DNA of 64,000 nt. Source: Bacteroidota bacterium (GTDB lineage Bacteria > Bacteroidota > Bacteroidia > Chitinophagales > Chitinophagaceae). Both the position numbers and the translations under genes were made by a program. Of this stretch, positions 36,891 to 45,988 are shown in pieces. Where the stretch lies: contig JADJJH010000002.1 in the NCBI GenBank assembly GCA_016706595.1, positions 372,001 to 436,000 on the forward strand, in the 5' to 3' direction. Within the stretch, counting starts at the first letter, position 1. Every line of letters begins with the position of its first letter. The notes under the pieces were generated by a model. It was not told where the DNA came from. It searched no databases and saw only the letters and a list, made by a program, of their open reading frames with translations.

Positions 36891-36917
36891 AGCCATGCTA
36901 CTTGCATGGCTTTTTTT
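36891..36917 (+). terminator. Intrinsic terminator after the M36 protease
   Basis: AGCCATGC (36891-36898) pairs with GCATGGCT (36904-36911) across TACTT, followed by a T-run to 36917. Perfect eight-pair stem starting 23 bases after the stop codon. Confidence 0.85.
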
Positions 36918-37114
36918 ATTGGAATAATCTGTACGCATCATAAATATCTAGAATAAAACGATTCCATTTTGAATTGTATTCGCTTTGTTTACTATAAAAA
37001 ATATATAATCATAAGCAGAATTCCTTTGTGCACTTTGCGTTTATTTTTTTGGGATTAAATACATGTTGGCAAAGGAAAAGTCCCGCGATGGTAGCAAAGA
37101 GATTTTCTTGCACT

Positions 37115-38926
37115 TTAAAAGTAACTGATATAACCAAAATGCACCTTCGATCTTCTAAGCTGAATGTTTTCTTTATTATTTCCACCCACCGCATAGCTTA
37201 TATTAAATAGTCCGGCTTTGTTTTCAAAACTCATACCCAAGCCCAAACTATAGGGGTACACATTTTGTTTTATTTTGTAATATTTCGATTGTATAAAACC
37301 AAAGTCGCTAAACACAAAAAAGTATGAGTTTAATGAAAGTAAATAGCGAGGTTCGATGGTTGCAATTTGATACTGATTTACAAACAAACTTCCTTCATCG
37401 AAGCCTCTTAGTAATCGGAACCCACCGATCTGAAATAGTTCATTTCTAAATAGTTCATCTTTGCAATATGCGATACCACCATGATATATAGTTGCGAAAA
37501 CAATTCGCTTATTAAAGCTTATATAATTACCAATTTCAGCCTTAAAAATATACTTCGTGGTTTTGGTTTGTATGCTATCGTATAAATATGCAAAGGGTTT
37601 TTGTGCAACCGCATCTATGGTGCTTTCGATAACAGGATTCCGAATGAGGTTTCGGAATGAGATGCCACCATTTAATTGAATTCGATATCCTTTACGAGGG
37701 TTACGATTATAATCAAGTCGACTAAGCACTGCTTCCAAGCCAAAGGTTTTATATTTTACATCTACATTTTCAGGTAAAGTTCTTCTATAAATTAAGTCGG
37801 CAATATTTACACTTAATAAACGTGAGCTAGAAAGTTCATAGGATAATTTCAACTTGTCATTTGCATTGAAAGCATACAATAATCCGAGTTCGCCATTCAC
37901 GTTTTTAAATGCAGTATCACGTTTGTAAAAATCAAATTTTGCACCTACGCCTATTGGAGAATTTAGTAAATAGGGATATTGGAATTCGAAATTGTAACGT
38001 GGGGATTTGTATTGTAAGTTTTGCCAATTTGCCGAAATGTGTTCACCACGACCTAACGCATTAACAAAGGCAAGTTTTACATCGCCGGTTAATAAAAACT
38101 TACCATCGTTGGATGTATTATTCGGGAGCAGCCCAAGTAATACATCGGCACGATTTGCCGATTTAGTTTTTACAAATAAGTTGAGTTTGGTTTTAATTAA
38201 ATTAAATTCAAGACGCCAAGGATAAGCTTCTTGTGCAAACGACAATTGCTGTAGTTTTTTGCTGATATCGCGTATTTTACTTTCATTATAGTAATCGCCT
38301 TGTTGTATACCAAGATATTGCATTATATAAGCTTTGTCGATTTTAGCATCTTCATTCAGTATAATTGTATCTATTCTAATAAGAGGTCCTTTATCAAGCA
38401 TCAGTGCGCCAGAAATAGTTTGTTCGTTTATTTCAATACTATCTAATCGAATGGAAGCAAAAGGATATCCATGATCTTCGAAATAGCGAATCATATTTTC
38501 GTAGATTGGGGTTAACTTTTTAACACTACTTACTTTGTTTAAAAACGTTTTCGCTTCGAAATTACTTTGCAACAATACCGATGTAGGGATATTGCCATTA
38601 CGTAATTTACCCCAAACAAATTTTTCCCCCAATTGTACAAATGCTTGTGCTTGAGTCTCATTCCAAATTAACGAATCAATACTCACTGTGAGATAACCTT
38701 GTTTTAGTAAGTTTAGATGCGCTTGAAAAAGTTGTTCTTTACATTCATTAAAATCATGAAACTGAGAAGGCAATTTGCTGAGTTCAAGAAATCGATCTTT
38801 ATCATTTCCCCGCAGGGTTAAGCTACATGTTTGTGCTAAACTATTTGCATAGCCGAAACAGATGAAACAGATGATATGTAAAATTTTAGAAATGATATTG
38901 ACGACAATTGATTTTATAGCTTGCAA
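37115..38926 (-). CDS. Omp85-family outer-membrane protein (BamA/TamA-like)
   Basis: 603 residues with a signal peptide (about 1-31, ANSLAQ), two to three POTRA-like alpha/beta modules (about 35-280) and a C-terminal 16-strand-type barrel ending in a terminal Phe (FGYISYF). The barrel carries the family-like segments RGFDEGSLF near 525 and YPYSLGLGMSF near 565. With few POTRA domains it resembles TamA or surface-antigen proteins more than the essential BamA. Such proteins insert or translocate outer-membrane substrates; the client is unknown. Divergent from hemW across 49 bases, so promoters may overlap. Confidence 0.82.
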   Translation of the reverse strand: MQAIKSIVVNIISKILHIICFICFGYANSLAQTCSLTLRGNDKDRFLELSKLPSQFHDFNECKEQLFQAHLNLLKQGYLTVSIDSLIWNETQAQAFVQLGEKFVWGKLRNGNIPTSVLLQSNFEAKTFLNKVSSVKKLTPIYENMIRYFEDHGYPFASIRLDSIEINEQTISGALMLDKGPLIRIDTIILNEDAKIDKAYIMQYLGIQQGDYYNESKIRDISKKLQQLSFAQEAYPWRLEFNLIKTKLNLFVKTKSANRADVLLGLLPNNTSNDGKFLLTGDVKLAFVNALGRGEHISANWQNLQYKSPRYNFEFQYPYLLNSPIGVGAKFDFYKRDTAFKNVNGELGLLYAFNANDKLKLSYELSSSRLLSVNIADLIYRRTLPENVDVKYKTFGLEAVLSRLDYNRNPRKGYRIQLNGGISFRNLIRNPVIESTIDAVAQKPFAYLYDSIQTKTTKYIFKAEIGNYISFNKRIVFATIYHGGIAYCKDELFRNELFQIGGFRLLRGFDEGSLFVNQYQIATIEPRYLLSLNSYFFVFSDFGFIQSKYYKIKQNVYPYSLGLGMSFENKAGLFNISYAVGGNNKENIQLRRSKVHFGYISYF

Positions 38927-38975
38927 AATTGTTGCACAAAGAAACTACATTTACGGCTAATCTGATTTCTGAGAT

Positions 38976-40112
38976 ATGTCGGCATTGTATATTCATATTC
39001 CGTTTTGTAAAAAGGCTTGTCATTATTGTAATTTTCATTTTTCAACTTCATTGCAATATAAAAACGAGCTAATCCAGCAATTATTGAAGGAGATTGAAAT
39101 CAGAAAAGATTATCTGCAACACAAGCCGCTTGAAACTATTTATTTTGGAGGCGGCACACCTAGCCTATTAACAGATGAAGATCTGATTTTGATTTTCGAA
39201 GCCATTCATAGAAATTGCAAGGTTTCTGAAGGGATTGAAATTACACTCGAAGCCAATCCGGATGATTTGAGTAATGATAAGTTGACCATGCTGAAGCAAG
39301 TTGGTATTAATAGATTGAGCATTGGGATTCAAAGTTTTTTTGAAGAGGATTTACTTTATATGAATCGCTCGCATAATGCAAAGCAAGCAAAGCAATGTTT
39401 AGAAGATATACAAGTTCATGGGTTCAGCAACTTTAGCGCCGATTTAATATTTGGATATCCCTTATTAAGCGATGATAAGTGGAAACAGAATATCGAAACG
39501 ATGTTGCATTATAATGTTCCGCATTTGTCGTGTTATGCTATGACTATTGAGCCGCAAACGGCCTTAGATGCCTTCATTAAAAAAAAGCAAAGTCCAGCGT
39601 TAGATAATGCCCAAAGTGCAACGCAATTCGAATATTTAATGAAGGTTTTAGCAAGTCAGGGTTACGAACATTACGAAATTTCAAATTATGCAAAACCTAA
39701 TCATAGAGCGATTCATAATAGTAATTACTGGAAAGGCAAATCTTATCTTGGCATTGGTCCTTCTGCCCATTCGTTTAATGGCGAAAGCCGACAATGGAAT
39801 GTGAGTAATAATATGAAGTATATAAAATCATTGCAAGCTGGCATCATTCCTTTTGAGATTGAGATTTTAGAATCCCATCAAAAACTAAATGAGTTGATCA
39901 TGATTTCTTTGCGCACCAAGGAAGGATTGTCTAGTCAATTAGTGAAAAGTAAAATAGATCCTGCACAATGGAAGACGTGGCAATGGCAAGTTCAACAATT
40001 TATTGATGAAGGATTACTGAGCTTGCAAACAGATACAGTTGTACTTAGTACGAAAGGGAAATTGTTTGCCGATTATATCGCTGCCCAGTTATTTGTAGAT
40101 GAATTCATTTAA
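38976..40112 (+). CDS. hemW: HemW-type radical SAM protein
   Basis: Radical SAM protein related to oxygen-independent coproporphyrinogen oxidase; HemW members act as heme chaperones. The 378 residues carry the 4Fe-4S motif C11-KKA-C15-HY-C18 and the SAM-side YFGGGTPS (about 56-63). The fourth nearby Cys of true HemN (CxxxCxxCxC) is absent (CNF instead), which supports HemW rather than HemN. The C-terminal HemN domain is present. The stop is followed directly by a palindromic repeat element. Confidence 0.92.
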   Translation: MSALYIHIPFCKKACHYCNFHFSTSLQYKNELIQQLLKEIEIRKDYLQHKPLETIYFGGGTPSLLTDEDLILIFEAIHRNCKVSEGIEITLEANPDDLSNDKLTMLKQVGINRLSIGIQSFFEEDLLYMNRSHNAKQAKQCLEDIQVHGFSNFSADLIFGYPLLSDDKWKQNIETMLHYNVPHLSCYAMTIEPQTALDAFIKKKQSPALDNAQSATQFEYLMKVLASQGYEHYEISNYAKPNHRAIHNSNYWKGKSYLGIGPSAHSFNGESRQWNVSNNMKYIKSLQAGIIPFEIEILESHQKLNELIMISLRTKEGLSSQLVKSKIDPAQWKTWQWQVQQFIDEGLLSLQTDTVVLSTKGKLFADYIAAQLFVDEFI

Positions 40113-40254
40113 GGGTACCTCTAAAAACCCCCTGATTCTTCGTTATTCGAATCCCGCACGTGCGGGACCCTTTATTTACGGTAGTAAACGCTTCCGATAG
40201 TTATCGGAATTGCAAAATCCGAAAGCCTCGCCTGAGGGGTTTTTAGAGATACCC
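40113..40254. repeat. Palindromic repeat element, copy 2 (142 bp, inverted)
   Basis: Begins directly after the hemW stop with GGGTACCTCTAAAAACCCC and ends with GGGGTTTTTAGAGATACCC. In reverse complement it matches the element at 24523-24642 block by block (CAGGCGAGGCTTTC, GCGTTTACTA-GTAAATAAAGG, ATTCGAATAACGAAG-ATCAGGGG), with two extra inserted palindromes: CCCGCACGTGCGGG and TTCCGATAGTTATCGGAA. The long terminal inverted repeat suggests a mobile non-autonomous element that also may act as a terminator. Confidence 0.8.
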
Positions 40255-40303
40255 ATAATTCAATTGTACTTCAAGCATGTATCTTCGTAACTTTATCAGA
40301 TAT

Positions 40304-41737
40304 ATGAAATTGAAACTACTACTCTGTTTTTTGTTGATGGGACTTCAAGCTTCATCACAAAAAATTACTTTAACCGAAAAAGAAGCATGGAATTCGCGGT
40401 TGGATTCGTATGCCATATTAGGTAAGTATCAACAATATACTGCAGTGTATTATAACCATACATCGATTGGTGAAGTATTTTTTTATGGTAAGAATTTCAT
40501 GAAGGAGAAATTGACCACCTTAGGTTTTTTGCCTAATAAAACAGAGAATGTGTTTTTTAATACAACTGCAAATCATATGTCGGTTTGTTATGTGGTAAAA
40601 GAAAACAAAATGAAAAAAGTATATGCGGCCAAACTATTACCCGATTTTAGTTGGAGCGAACCCATTGTAATTGATAGTGTGATTTCAGGATCTTATCGAT
40701 ATCAATCTAACTATACTTTTGTAAGTAGCCAGCATGATACAAAGATCCTATGTTATACGTCACTTATCGAAAACGAGCAAACTACGATGCAAGCGGTAGT
40801 AATGGATGCTGAGCTCAATATTGAAAATCGCTTTCGAAAAACGTTTGCGCAAACCGATTTGTTTATTTCAAGCCATGCTGTCATTTCTCAATCCGGGAAT
40901 GCATATATTTTAGCCACTGATGTGCAGAATCAGCAAGAGGTATTCGGTAAACTTACTTTGGTTTCGTGTGTAAACCATCAACCTGAAGTAAAGGAAATTC
41001 TGCTCGATAGTAAAAATTATATGTTCAGTGATATTCATATGAAATTCGATGAGAAGCAGCATAATCTTATTGTATGCTCCTATTTCTTGCCAGATAAAAT
41101 GAGTCAGCCACGGGGCATTTTTTATACCCTCATTGATGAGGCTACACAGTCCGTTAACGGGTCATTTTTTACACCACTAACTTTACAAGTTACTAACCGT
41201 CAAGCGGGCTTGCGTGATCTTAAGATCAGAGATATTTATTTCACCGATAAGCATGAGATTGAAATTGTAGCCGAAAAGATGTATCAAACCGTGCGCACTA
41301 TACAGCGTGTGGCGCCTATTTCAAGCACTTCCTTTACTTTTAATAATCAGCAAGAGATAGCTCGCACGGTTGAAGAATTTTCATTTGATGAAATTATCAT
41401 TTTTCATTGTAAGGCCGATGGTTCGCTAGCCTGGAGTCAATCAGTTTTGAAAGAACAAACCACTACCGACGACGGAGGTATATTTTCGTCCTTTGCAGTT
41501 GTTGAGCATGCCTTAGGCAAAGGATTGTTGTTTAGTGATGTGAGTAGTTCACAAAATCGTTTTTTAGGCGCTTATGTTTCGTATAAGGGTGATGTAACTA
41601 TGAAAGAACTTGCTTTGCCAGCCGAAGCCGACGACTGGAATTTAATTCCACGACATGGCAAACAAATTTCAAAATCAGAAATGATAGTACCATGTGTTTC
41701 TAAGAGTTACATTTGCTTCCTTAAAATAACTTACTAA
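40304..41737 (+). CDS. Exported protein of unknown function
   Basis: 477 residues from ATG 40304, giving signal peptide MKLKLLLCFLLMGLQASSQ; the in-frame ATG at 40277 lies just after the repeat element and adds nine residues. The mature chain is beta-rich with repeated Tyr/Phe strands and no recognised motif. It may be a propeller-like envelope protein, seen from spacing only. A GTG-started DUF6427 gene follows after five bases, so the two look operonic. Confidence 0.6.
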   Translation: MKLKLLLCFLLMGLQASSQKITLTEKEAWNSRLDSYAILGKYQQYTAVYYNHTSIGEVFFYGKNFMKEKLTTLGFLPNKTENVFFNTTANHMSVCYVVKENKMKKVYAAKLLPDFSWSEPIVIDSVISGSYRYQSNYTFVSSQHDTKILCYTSLIENEQTTMQAVVMDAELNIENRFRKTFAQTDLFISSHAVISQSGNAYILATDVQNQQEVFGKLTLVSCVNHQPEVKEILLDSKNYMFSDIHMKFDEKQHNLIVCSYFLPDKMSQPRGIFYTLIDEATQSVNGSFFTPLTLQVTNRQAGLRDLKIRDIYFTDKHEIEIVAEKMYQTVRTIQRVAPISSTSFTFNNQQEIARTVEEFSFDEIIIFHCKADGSLAWSQSVLKEQTTTDDGGIFSSFAVVEHALGKGLLFSDVSSSQNRFLGAYVSYKGDVTMKELALPAEADDWNLIPRHGKQISKSEMIVPCVSKSYICFLKITY

Positions 41738-41742
41738 TTTTT

Positions 41743-42729
41743 GTGTTACGCATACTTAAGCAAAACAGCCTAGTTTCACTTATTCTATTAATACTGCTTA
41801 CCGCTATATTAAAGGCAAGGTATATTTTGCATCCTCCTGATATCAGCACGCTTGAAGGTTTCCAAAAAGGAACGCTATTCACGTTCACTCAACTTAGTAA
41901 GTTGTATGCGAATCATCCATCACTCTATATCGTTCTTTCAACTATAATGAGTTTGTTTTTTTCGCTATATATCAACCATATCATGAATCGTGAAAAGTTG
42001 CAATCTCAGAAATCCTATCTGCCGGCATTTTCATTCATTTTATTTACCTCGTTTTTACCTATACTTAGTATCTTTTCTATGGTATTTATAAGTAGTATAG
42101 TATTGTTTGCTGCATTAGCTAAAACATGGCAGCTCTATCACAACACAAATGCACGAAAAGAGTCTTTCGATATCGGCTTGCTTGTATCGCTCGCGGTTCT
42201 TTTTTACTTCCCATCGATGCTTCTCATTTTACTATTCCCAATTTTTATGCTCATTATGCGGCCAATAAATTTAAAGGAAATGGTGGCTTATTCAATTGGC
42301 ATGTTTATTCCATTGTATATGGGCATCGCTTGGATTTATTTGCAAGGCAATTTGCCCAATTGGTCACAAGTTCTATACTTTCATATCACGCTTCCTCTTA
42401 AAACCATTCCCCTTTTAACTCTTGCCATTACAACGGTTACTTCGTTTTCGGTAATATTATATGGGTTCTATATAATCAATTCGAATAGTACAAAGAATGC
42501 GATGGCGGTGCGAAAGAAGTGGAATGTAATGGGTATTTATTTAGGGGTATCTGTAGTTACCGGCATTTTTTCTCGTGTATTTCCCGGTATTACTTGGGTG
42601 ATGATGGCTATTCCTGTTAGCATAATATTAAGCCAAGCATTCTTACACAATAAGGAAAAATATAATACTTTTACCTTCTATTTTTTGCTACTTACGGTAA
42701 TGGCCGTTCAGTGGCTGTTTAAAACTTAA
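41743..42729 (+). CDS. DUF6427-like polytopic membrane protein
   Basis: 328 residues with about nine membrane helices and an N-terminal LKQNSLVSLILLILLTAILK start, resembling the Bacteroidota family DUF6427 of unknown function. Starts at GTG 41743, five bases after the previous stop; purQ follows after three bases, so these genes are one transcript. The family link is from memory of the N-terminal pattern, so moderate confidence. Confidence 0.65.
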   Translation: MLRILKQNSLVSLILLILLTAILKARYILHPPDISTLEGFQKGTLFTFTQLSKLYANHPSLYIVLSTIMSLFFSLYINHIMNREKLQSQKSYLPAFSFILFTSFLPILSIFSMVFISSIVLFAALAKTWQLYHNTNARKESFDIGLLVSLAVLFYFPSMLLILLFPIFMLIMRPINLKEMVAYSIGMFIPLYMGIAWIYLQGNLPNWSQVLYFHITLPLKTIPLLTLAITTVTSFSVILYGFYIINSNSTKNAMAVRKKWNVMGIYLGVSVVTGIFSRVFPGITWVMMAIPVSIILSQAFLHNKEKYNTFTFYFLLLTVMAVQWLFKT

Positions 42730-42732
42730 AGT

Positions 42733-43419
42733 ATGAAATTTGGGATAGTTGTTTTTCCGGGCTCTAATTGCGACAGAGATATGGAATATGCGTTGCGAAA
42801 TGATTTAGGCCAGGATGTTACCATGCTTTGGCATAAAGATCGTGACCTTTCTAATTTTACTACCGATGATTGCATCGTTTTGCCTGGGGGCTTTTCGTAC
42901 GGCGATTATTTGCGATGTGGTGCATTAGCAAGGTTTAGTCCGATGATGGAAAGTGTGATTGATCATGCCAACCGAGGCGGAAAAGTATTAGGTGTTTGCA
43001 ATGGGTTTCAAATTTTATGTGAATCTCATCTTTTGCCTGGCGCGCTGTTACTCAACGATCATCAAAAATTTATTTGTAAGAATACATTTATTGTAAGCGA
43101 TAATGAAGCTTCAGCGATTAATAAAGGCTTGCAAGGACAAGCTTTGAAAATTCCAATTGCCCATGGAGAAGGTCGTTACTTTGCCGATGAGAAAACCATG
43201 GAAGCTTTAGAAACGAACCAGCAAATTATTTTTAGATATTGTGATGAAAGTGCTGAAATTGGAAAAGAAAATCCCAATGGTTCAACCCATCATATAGCCG
43301 GTATTTGTAATTATACACGTAATGTATTTGGCATGATGCCACATCCTGAAAGGGCTTGTAGTAGTGCCTTACAGAATATCGATGGCAGACGAATTTTAGA
43401 AAATTTAATCAACAACTAA
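42733..43419 (+). CDS. purQ: Phosphoribosylformylglycinamidine synthase subunit I (glutaminase)
   Basis: Class I glutamine amidotransferase that supplies ammonia for the FGAM step of purine synthesis. 228 residues: nucleophile C89 in GVCNGFQIL, the catalytic His/Glu in MMPHPERA, and the N-terminal VVFPGSNCDRD of PurQ. The matching PurL subunit is not in the window. Start ATG follows the DUF6427 stop by three bases, so it is in the same run as two uncharacterised envelope genes. Confidence 0.95.
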   Translation: MKFGIVVFPGSNCDRDMEYALRNDLGQDVTMLWHKDRDLSNFTTDDCIVLPGGFSYGDYLRCGALARFSPMMESVIDHANRGGKVLGVCNGFQILCESHLLPGALLLNDHQKFICKNTFIVSDNEASAINKGLQGQALKIPIAHGEGRYFADEKTMEALETNQQIIFRYCDESAEIGKENPNGSTHHIAGICNYTRNVFGMMPHPERACSSALQNIDGRRILENLINN

Positions 43420-43429
43420 AAACAACTTT

Positions 43430-43876
43430 ATGAAGAATCTGTTATTTATCTTGTTTATGAGCTTTACCTTACAAAGTATAGCGCAAGATCCGGCTAAAAT
43501 TGTGAAATGGAAATTTTCCTCTACAAAAGGAAATGCTGAACATCAATATGTAATTACGGCGGTTGCCACCATAGATTCGGGCTGGCATGTATTTGCGCCT
43601 GAACCGGGTGGAGATGGATTGTTAATTCCAACCGACTTACAATTTAATGGGAAAAATATGCCGAAAAATGTAGGTAAATTTACTCCACGTCGCCGACCAA
43701 TTACCCACGAAATGGAAGGCGTTGGAATGGTAAATTATTATGAAGGAGAAGTAGATTTTATTATCATTGTGGAAGTAGATAAAGCACAAACCCTTACCGG
43801 TATGGTAAGTTTTCAGTGTTGCAACGATAAAATGTGCTTGCCGCCTACCGATGTGCCTTTCACCATAAAACTTTAA
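43430..43876 (+). CDS. Stand-alone DsbD N-terminal-like (alpha) domain protein
   Basis: 148-residue exported protein: signal peptide (MKNLLFILFMSFTLQSIAQ), then an Ig-like fold resembling the periplasmic alpha domain of DsbD, with WHVFAPEPGGDGLLIPTDLQF and a Cys group FQCCNDKMCLPP near the C-terminus. The next gene, full DsbD, begins with the same module (WHLWSLEPGGDGLLMPPSFEF, YQSCDHSQCLAP), so this looks like a duplicated domain encoded separately. It could receive electrons from DsbD and pass them to a different partner. Nine bases separate the two genes. Confidence 0.75.
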   Translation: MKNLLFILFMSFTLQSIAQDPAKIVKWKFSSTKGNAEHQYVITAVATIDSGWHVFAPEPGGDGLLIPTDLQFNGKNMPKNVGKFTPRRRPITHEMEGVGMVNYYEGEVDFIIIVEVDKAQTLTGMVSFQCCNDKMCLPPTDVPFTIKL

Positions 43877-43885
43877 AACACTACC

Positions 43886-45982
43886 ATGAGGAAAATTTTG
43901 ATTGTATTGATTTGTCTGCTTACAGGGTGGTCGAATGCATTTTCACAAATTATTGCCGACCCTACAAGCTGGACATTCAGTGCAAAAAAATTACATGATA
44001 ATGAATATGAGTTAACCCTGAATTGCAAATTAAAACCCGAATGGCATTTATGGAGTTTGGAACCTGGAGGGGATGGATTGCTCATGCCGCCTTCGTTCGA
44101 ATTTAAAAACTCAAGTGCCTATAAACTAATCGGTAAAATTAAAGAAAGCGGAAAGAAAATTAGTCAAGAGTTTCCGGGGACCGATGGGATTACTCACTTT
44201 TATGAAAATGAAGTTACTTATAAACAAAAAATTGAAGTAAAAGGAAATACACAAATTAAAGGAACTGTAACTTATCAAAGTTGTGATCATTCGCAATGTT
44301 TAGCCCCAAAGGATAAAAGTTTTTCAATTGATATTACCGATGCAGTTGCACTCAATACGTCAGATTCTTCATCAACAGAAATTGCTGCTTCTACTGATAG
44401 CAGCGATAATTCTTCAATCGCAAATACTGATACAAGTAAACAAGCTATTGCAAGTTCAGTAGCCGATACTTCATCAACAAAAAAAACAGAAGAGGAGCAA
44501 CGATCAAATTTAGTTTTATTGCTCGAAGGCATGGGCGGCGGATTATTTGCGATTATCACACCATGTGTGTTTGCCATGTTACCTATGACTGTAAGTTTCT
44601 TTTTAAAAAGAACCAAGGATAGAAAATCAGGTATTAAAGTAGCCTTACAATATTCACTTAGTTTATTGGTGATATTTATGTTGTTGGGCTTGGTTTTATT
44701 TTTTGTAAACAATGGAAATATCCTGTACGAAATATCGTCACATTGGATTACCAACCTTTTCTTTTTTGTAATTTTTGTAATTTTTGGTGTCGCTTTTTTG
44801 GGTGCCTTCGAAATTACCTTACCATCAAAATGGAGCACATTTACTGATAGCAAAGCCAATCTAAATAGTTGGAGCGGTATATTTTTTATGGCACTTACCT
44901 TAGCTATAGTATCCTTTTCATGTACCGGTCCGTTTTTAGGATTTTTAATTTCTGAAATTTCTAAAGGCGCCCGTATCGGACCCTTAGTTGGTTTCACCGG
45001 ATTTGGTTTAGGACTTGCATTGCCATTTACCTTGTTTGCCATTTTTCCTCAACTTTTAACTTCGCTTACAAAACAAGGCGGTTGGTTGAATGCAGTGAAA
45101 GTGGTTTTCGGTTTTATTGAATTAGCCTTAGCCTTTAAGTTTTTAAGCAATGTTGATTTACAATTACATTGGCGTTTATTAGATCGTGAAATATTTATTG
45201 CTATTTGGGTTGCTATTTCATTAGCACTTTCATTTTATTTATTTGGATTTATTCGTATGTCGCACGATAGTGAAATGCCTAAAAACGATTGGGGTTTACC
45301 TTACCTAACCGTTACCCGAACTATGTTTGCTTTAACATCCTTAATATTTGCTTTGTACTTAATTCCGGGTATGTGGGGTGCGCCATTAAATGGCATGGGT
45401 GCTTTTGTGCCACCTATGGGTACACAGGATTTTGTGCTTACCTCAGGAGGTTCAGAAGGTGGAAGTGCACATGAAGTAAATACCAATCGTTATGCCAAAG
45501 ATTTTATTATTTATGAACCCGAAGTGGTAAAGAAACATGGTATGAATACCTATTTCGATTATCACGATGCTTTGAAAGCAGCCAAGGAACAGAAGAAACC
45601 TATTATGCTTGATTTTACAGGGATCACTTGTGTGAATTGCCGAAAAATGGAAACCCAAGTATGGAGTAATGAAGAGGTGTTTAAACGAATGAAAGAACAG
45701 TTTATAGTGGTGTCTTTATTTTGTGATGCAACCAATATTCCTATCCCTGAAAGTGAATATTACGAATCGGCATTTATAGGAAGTAAGGTTACTAATTTAG
45801 GTCATAAAAATTCCGATATTCAAGCAAATAAATATAATGCCAATACCCAACCATTTTATATTTTTATTGATGAAAATGAAGTGAAGCTTGCTGAAAAAGG
45901 ATATGGATATAATCCAAATGTGCCGGCTTTTATTAAGCATTTAGATGCCGTATTGGCGAAGTATCAGGAATTACATAAATAA
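43886..45982 (+). CDS. dsbD: Thiol:disulfide interchange protein DsbD
   Basis: Moves reducing power from cytoplasmic thioredoxin to the periplasm. 698 residues: signal peptide, alpha domain (about 21-150) with C133 and C138, a Ser/Thr-rich linker (152-205), a CcdA-like membrane domain (about 208-500) with C227 in ITPCVFAMLP and C346 in FSCTGPF, then a C-terminal thioredoxin domain with C582-V-N-C585. All three relay pairs are therefore visible. Preceded by a separate alpha-like protein and followed six bases later by rsgA. Confidence 0.93.
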   Translation: MRKILIVLICLLTGWSNAFSQIIADPTSWTFSAKKLHDNEYELTLNCKLKPEWHLWSLEPGGDGLLMPPSFEFKNSSAYKLIGKIKESGKKISQEFPGTDGITHFYENEVTYKQKIEVKGNTQIKGTVTYQSCDHSQCLAPKDKSFSIDITDAVALNTSDSSSTEIAASTDSSDNSSIANTDTSKQAIASSVADTSSTKKTEEEQRSNLVLLLEGMGGGLFAIITPCVFAMLPMTVSFFLKRTKDRKSGIKVALQYSLSLLVIFMLLGLVLFFVNNGNILYEISSHWITNLFFFVIFVIFGVAFLGAFEITLPSKWSTFTDSKANLNSWSGIFFMALTLAIVSFSCTGPFLGFLISEISKGARIGPLVGFTGFGLGLALPFTLFAIFPQLLTSLTKQGGWLNAVKVVFGFIELALAFKFLSNVDLQLHWRLLDREIFIAIWVAISLALSFYLFGFIRMSHDSEMPKNDWGLPYLTVTRTMFALTSLIFALYLIPGMWGAPLNGMGAFVPPMGTQDFVLTSGGSEGGSAHEVNTNRYAKDFIIYEPEVVKKHGMNTYFDYHDALKAAKEQKKPIMLDFTGITCVNCRKMETQVWSNEEVFKRMKEQFIVVSLFCDATNIPIPESEYYESAFIGSKVTNLGHKNSDIQANKYNANTQPFYIFIDENEVKLAEKGYGYNPNVPAFIKHLDAVLAKYQELHK

Positions 45983-45988
45983 TCATTT

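Noticed and set aside
38976..40112. True oxygen-independent coproporphyrinogen oxidase (HemN)
   Set aside because: The fourth Cys after CxxxCxxC is missing, so the HemW chaperone type is preferred.
44287..45042. 251-codon antisense frame across dsbD
   Set aside because: It is the shadow of the DsbD membrane and linker region; Lys/Ser/Ala-rich with no recognised domain.
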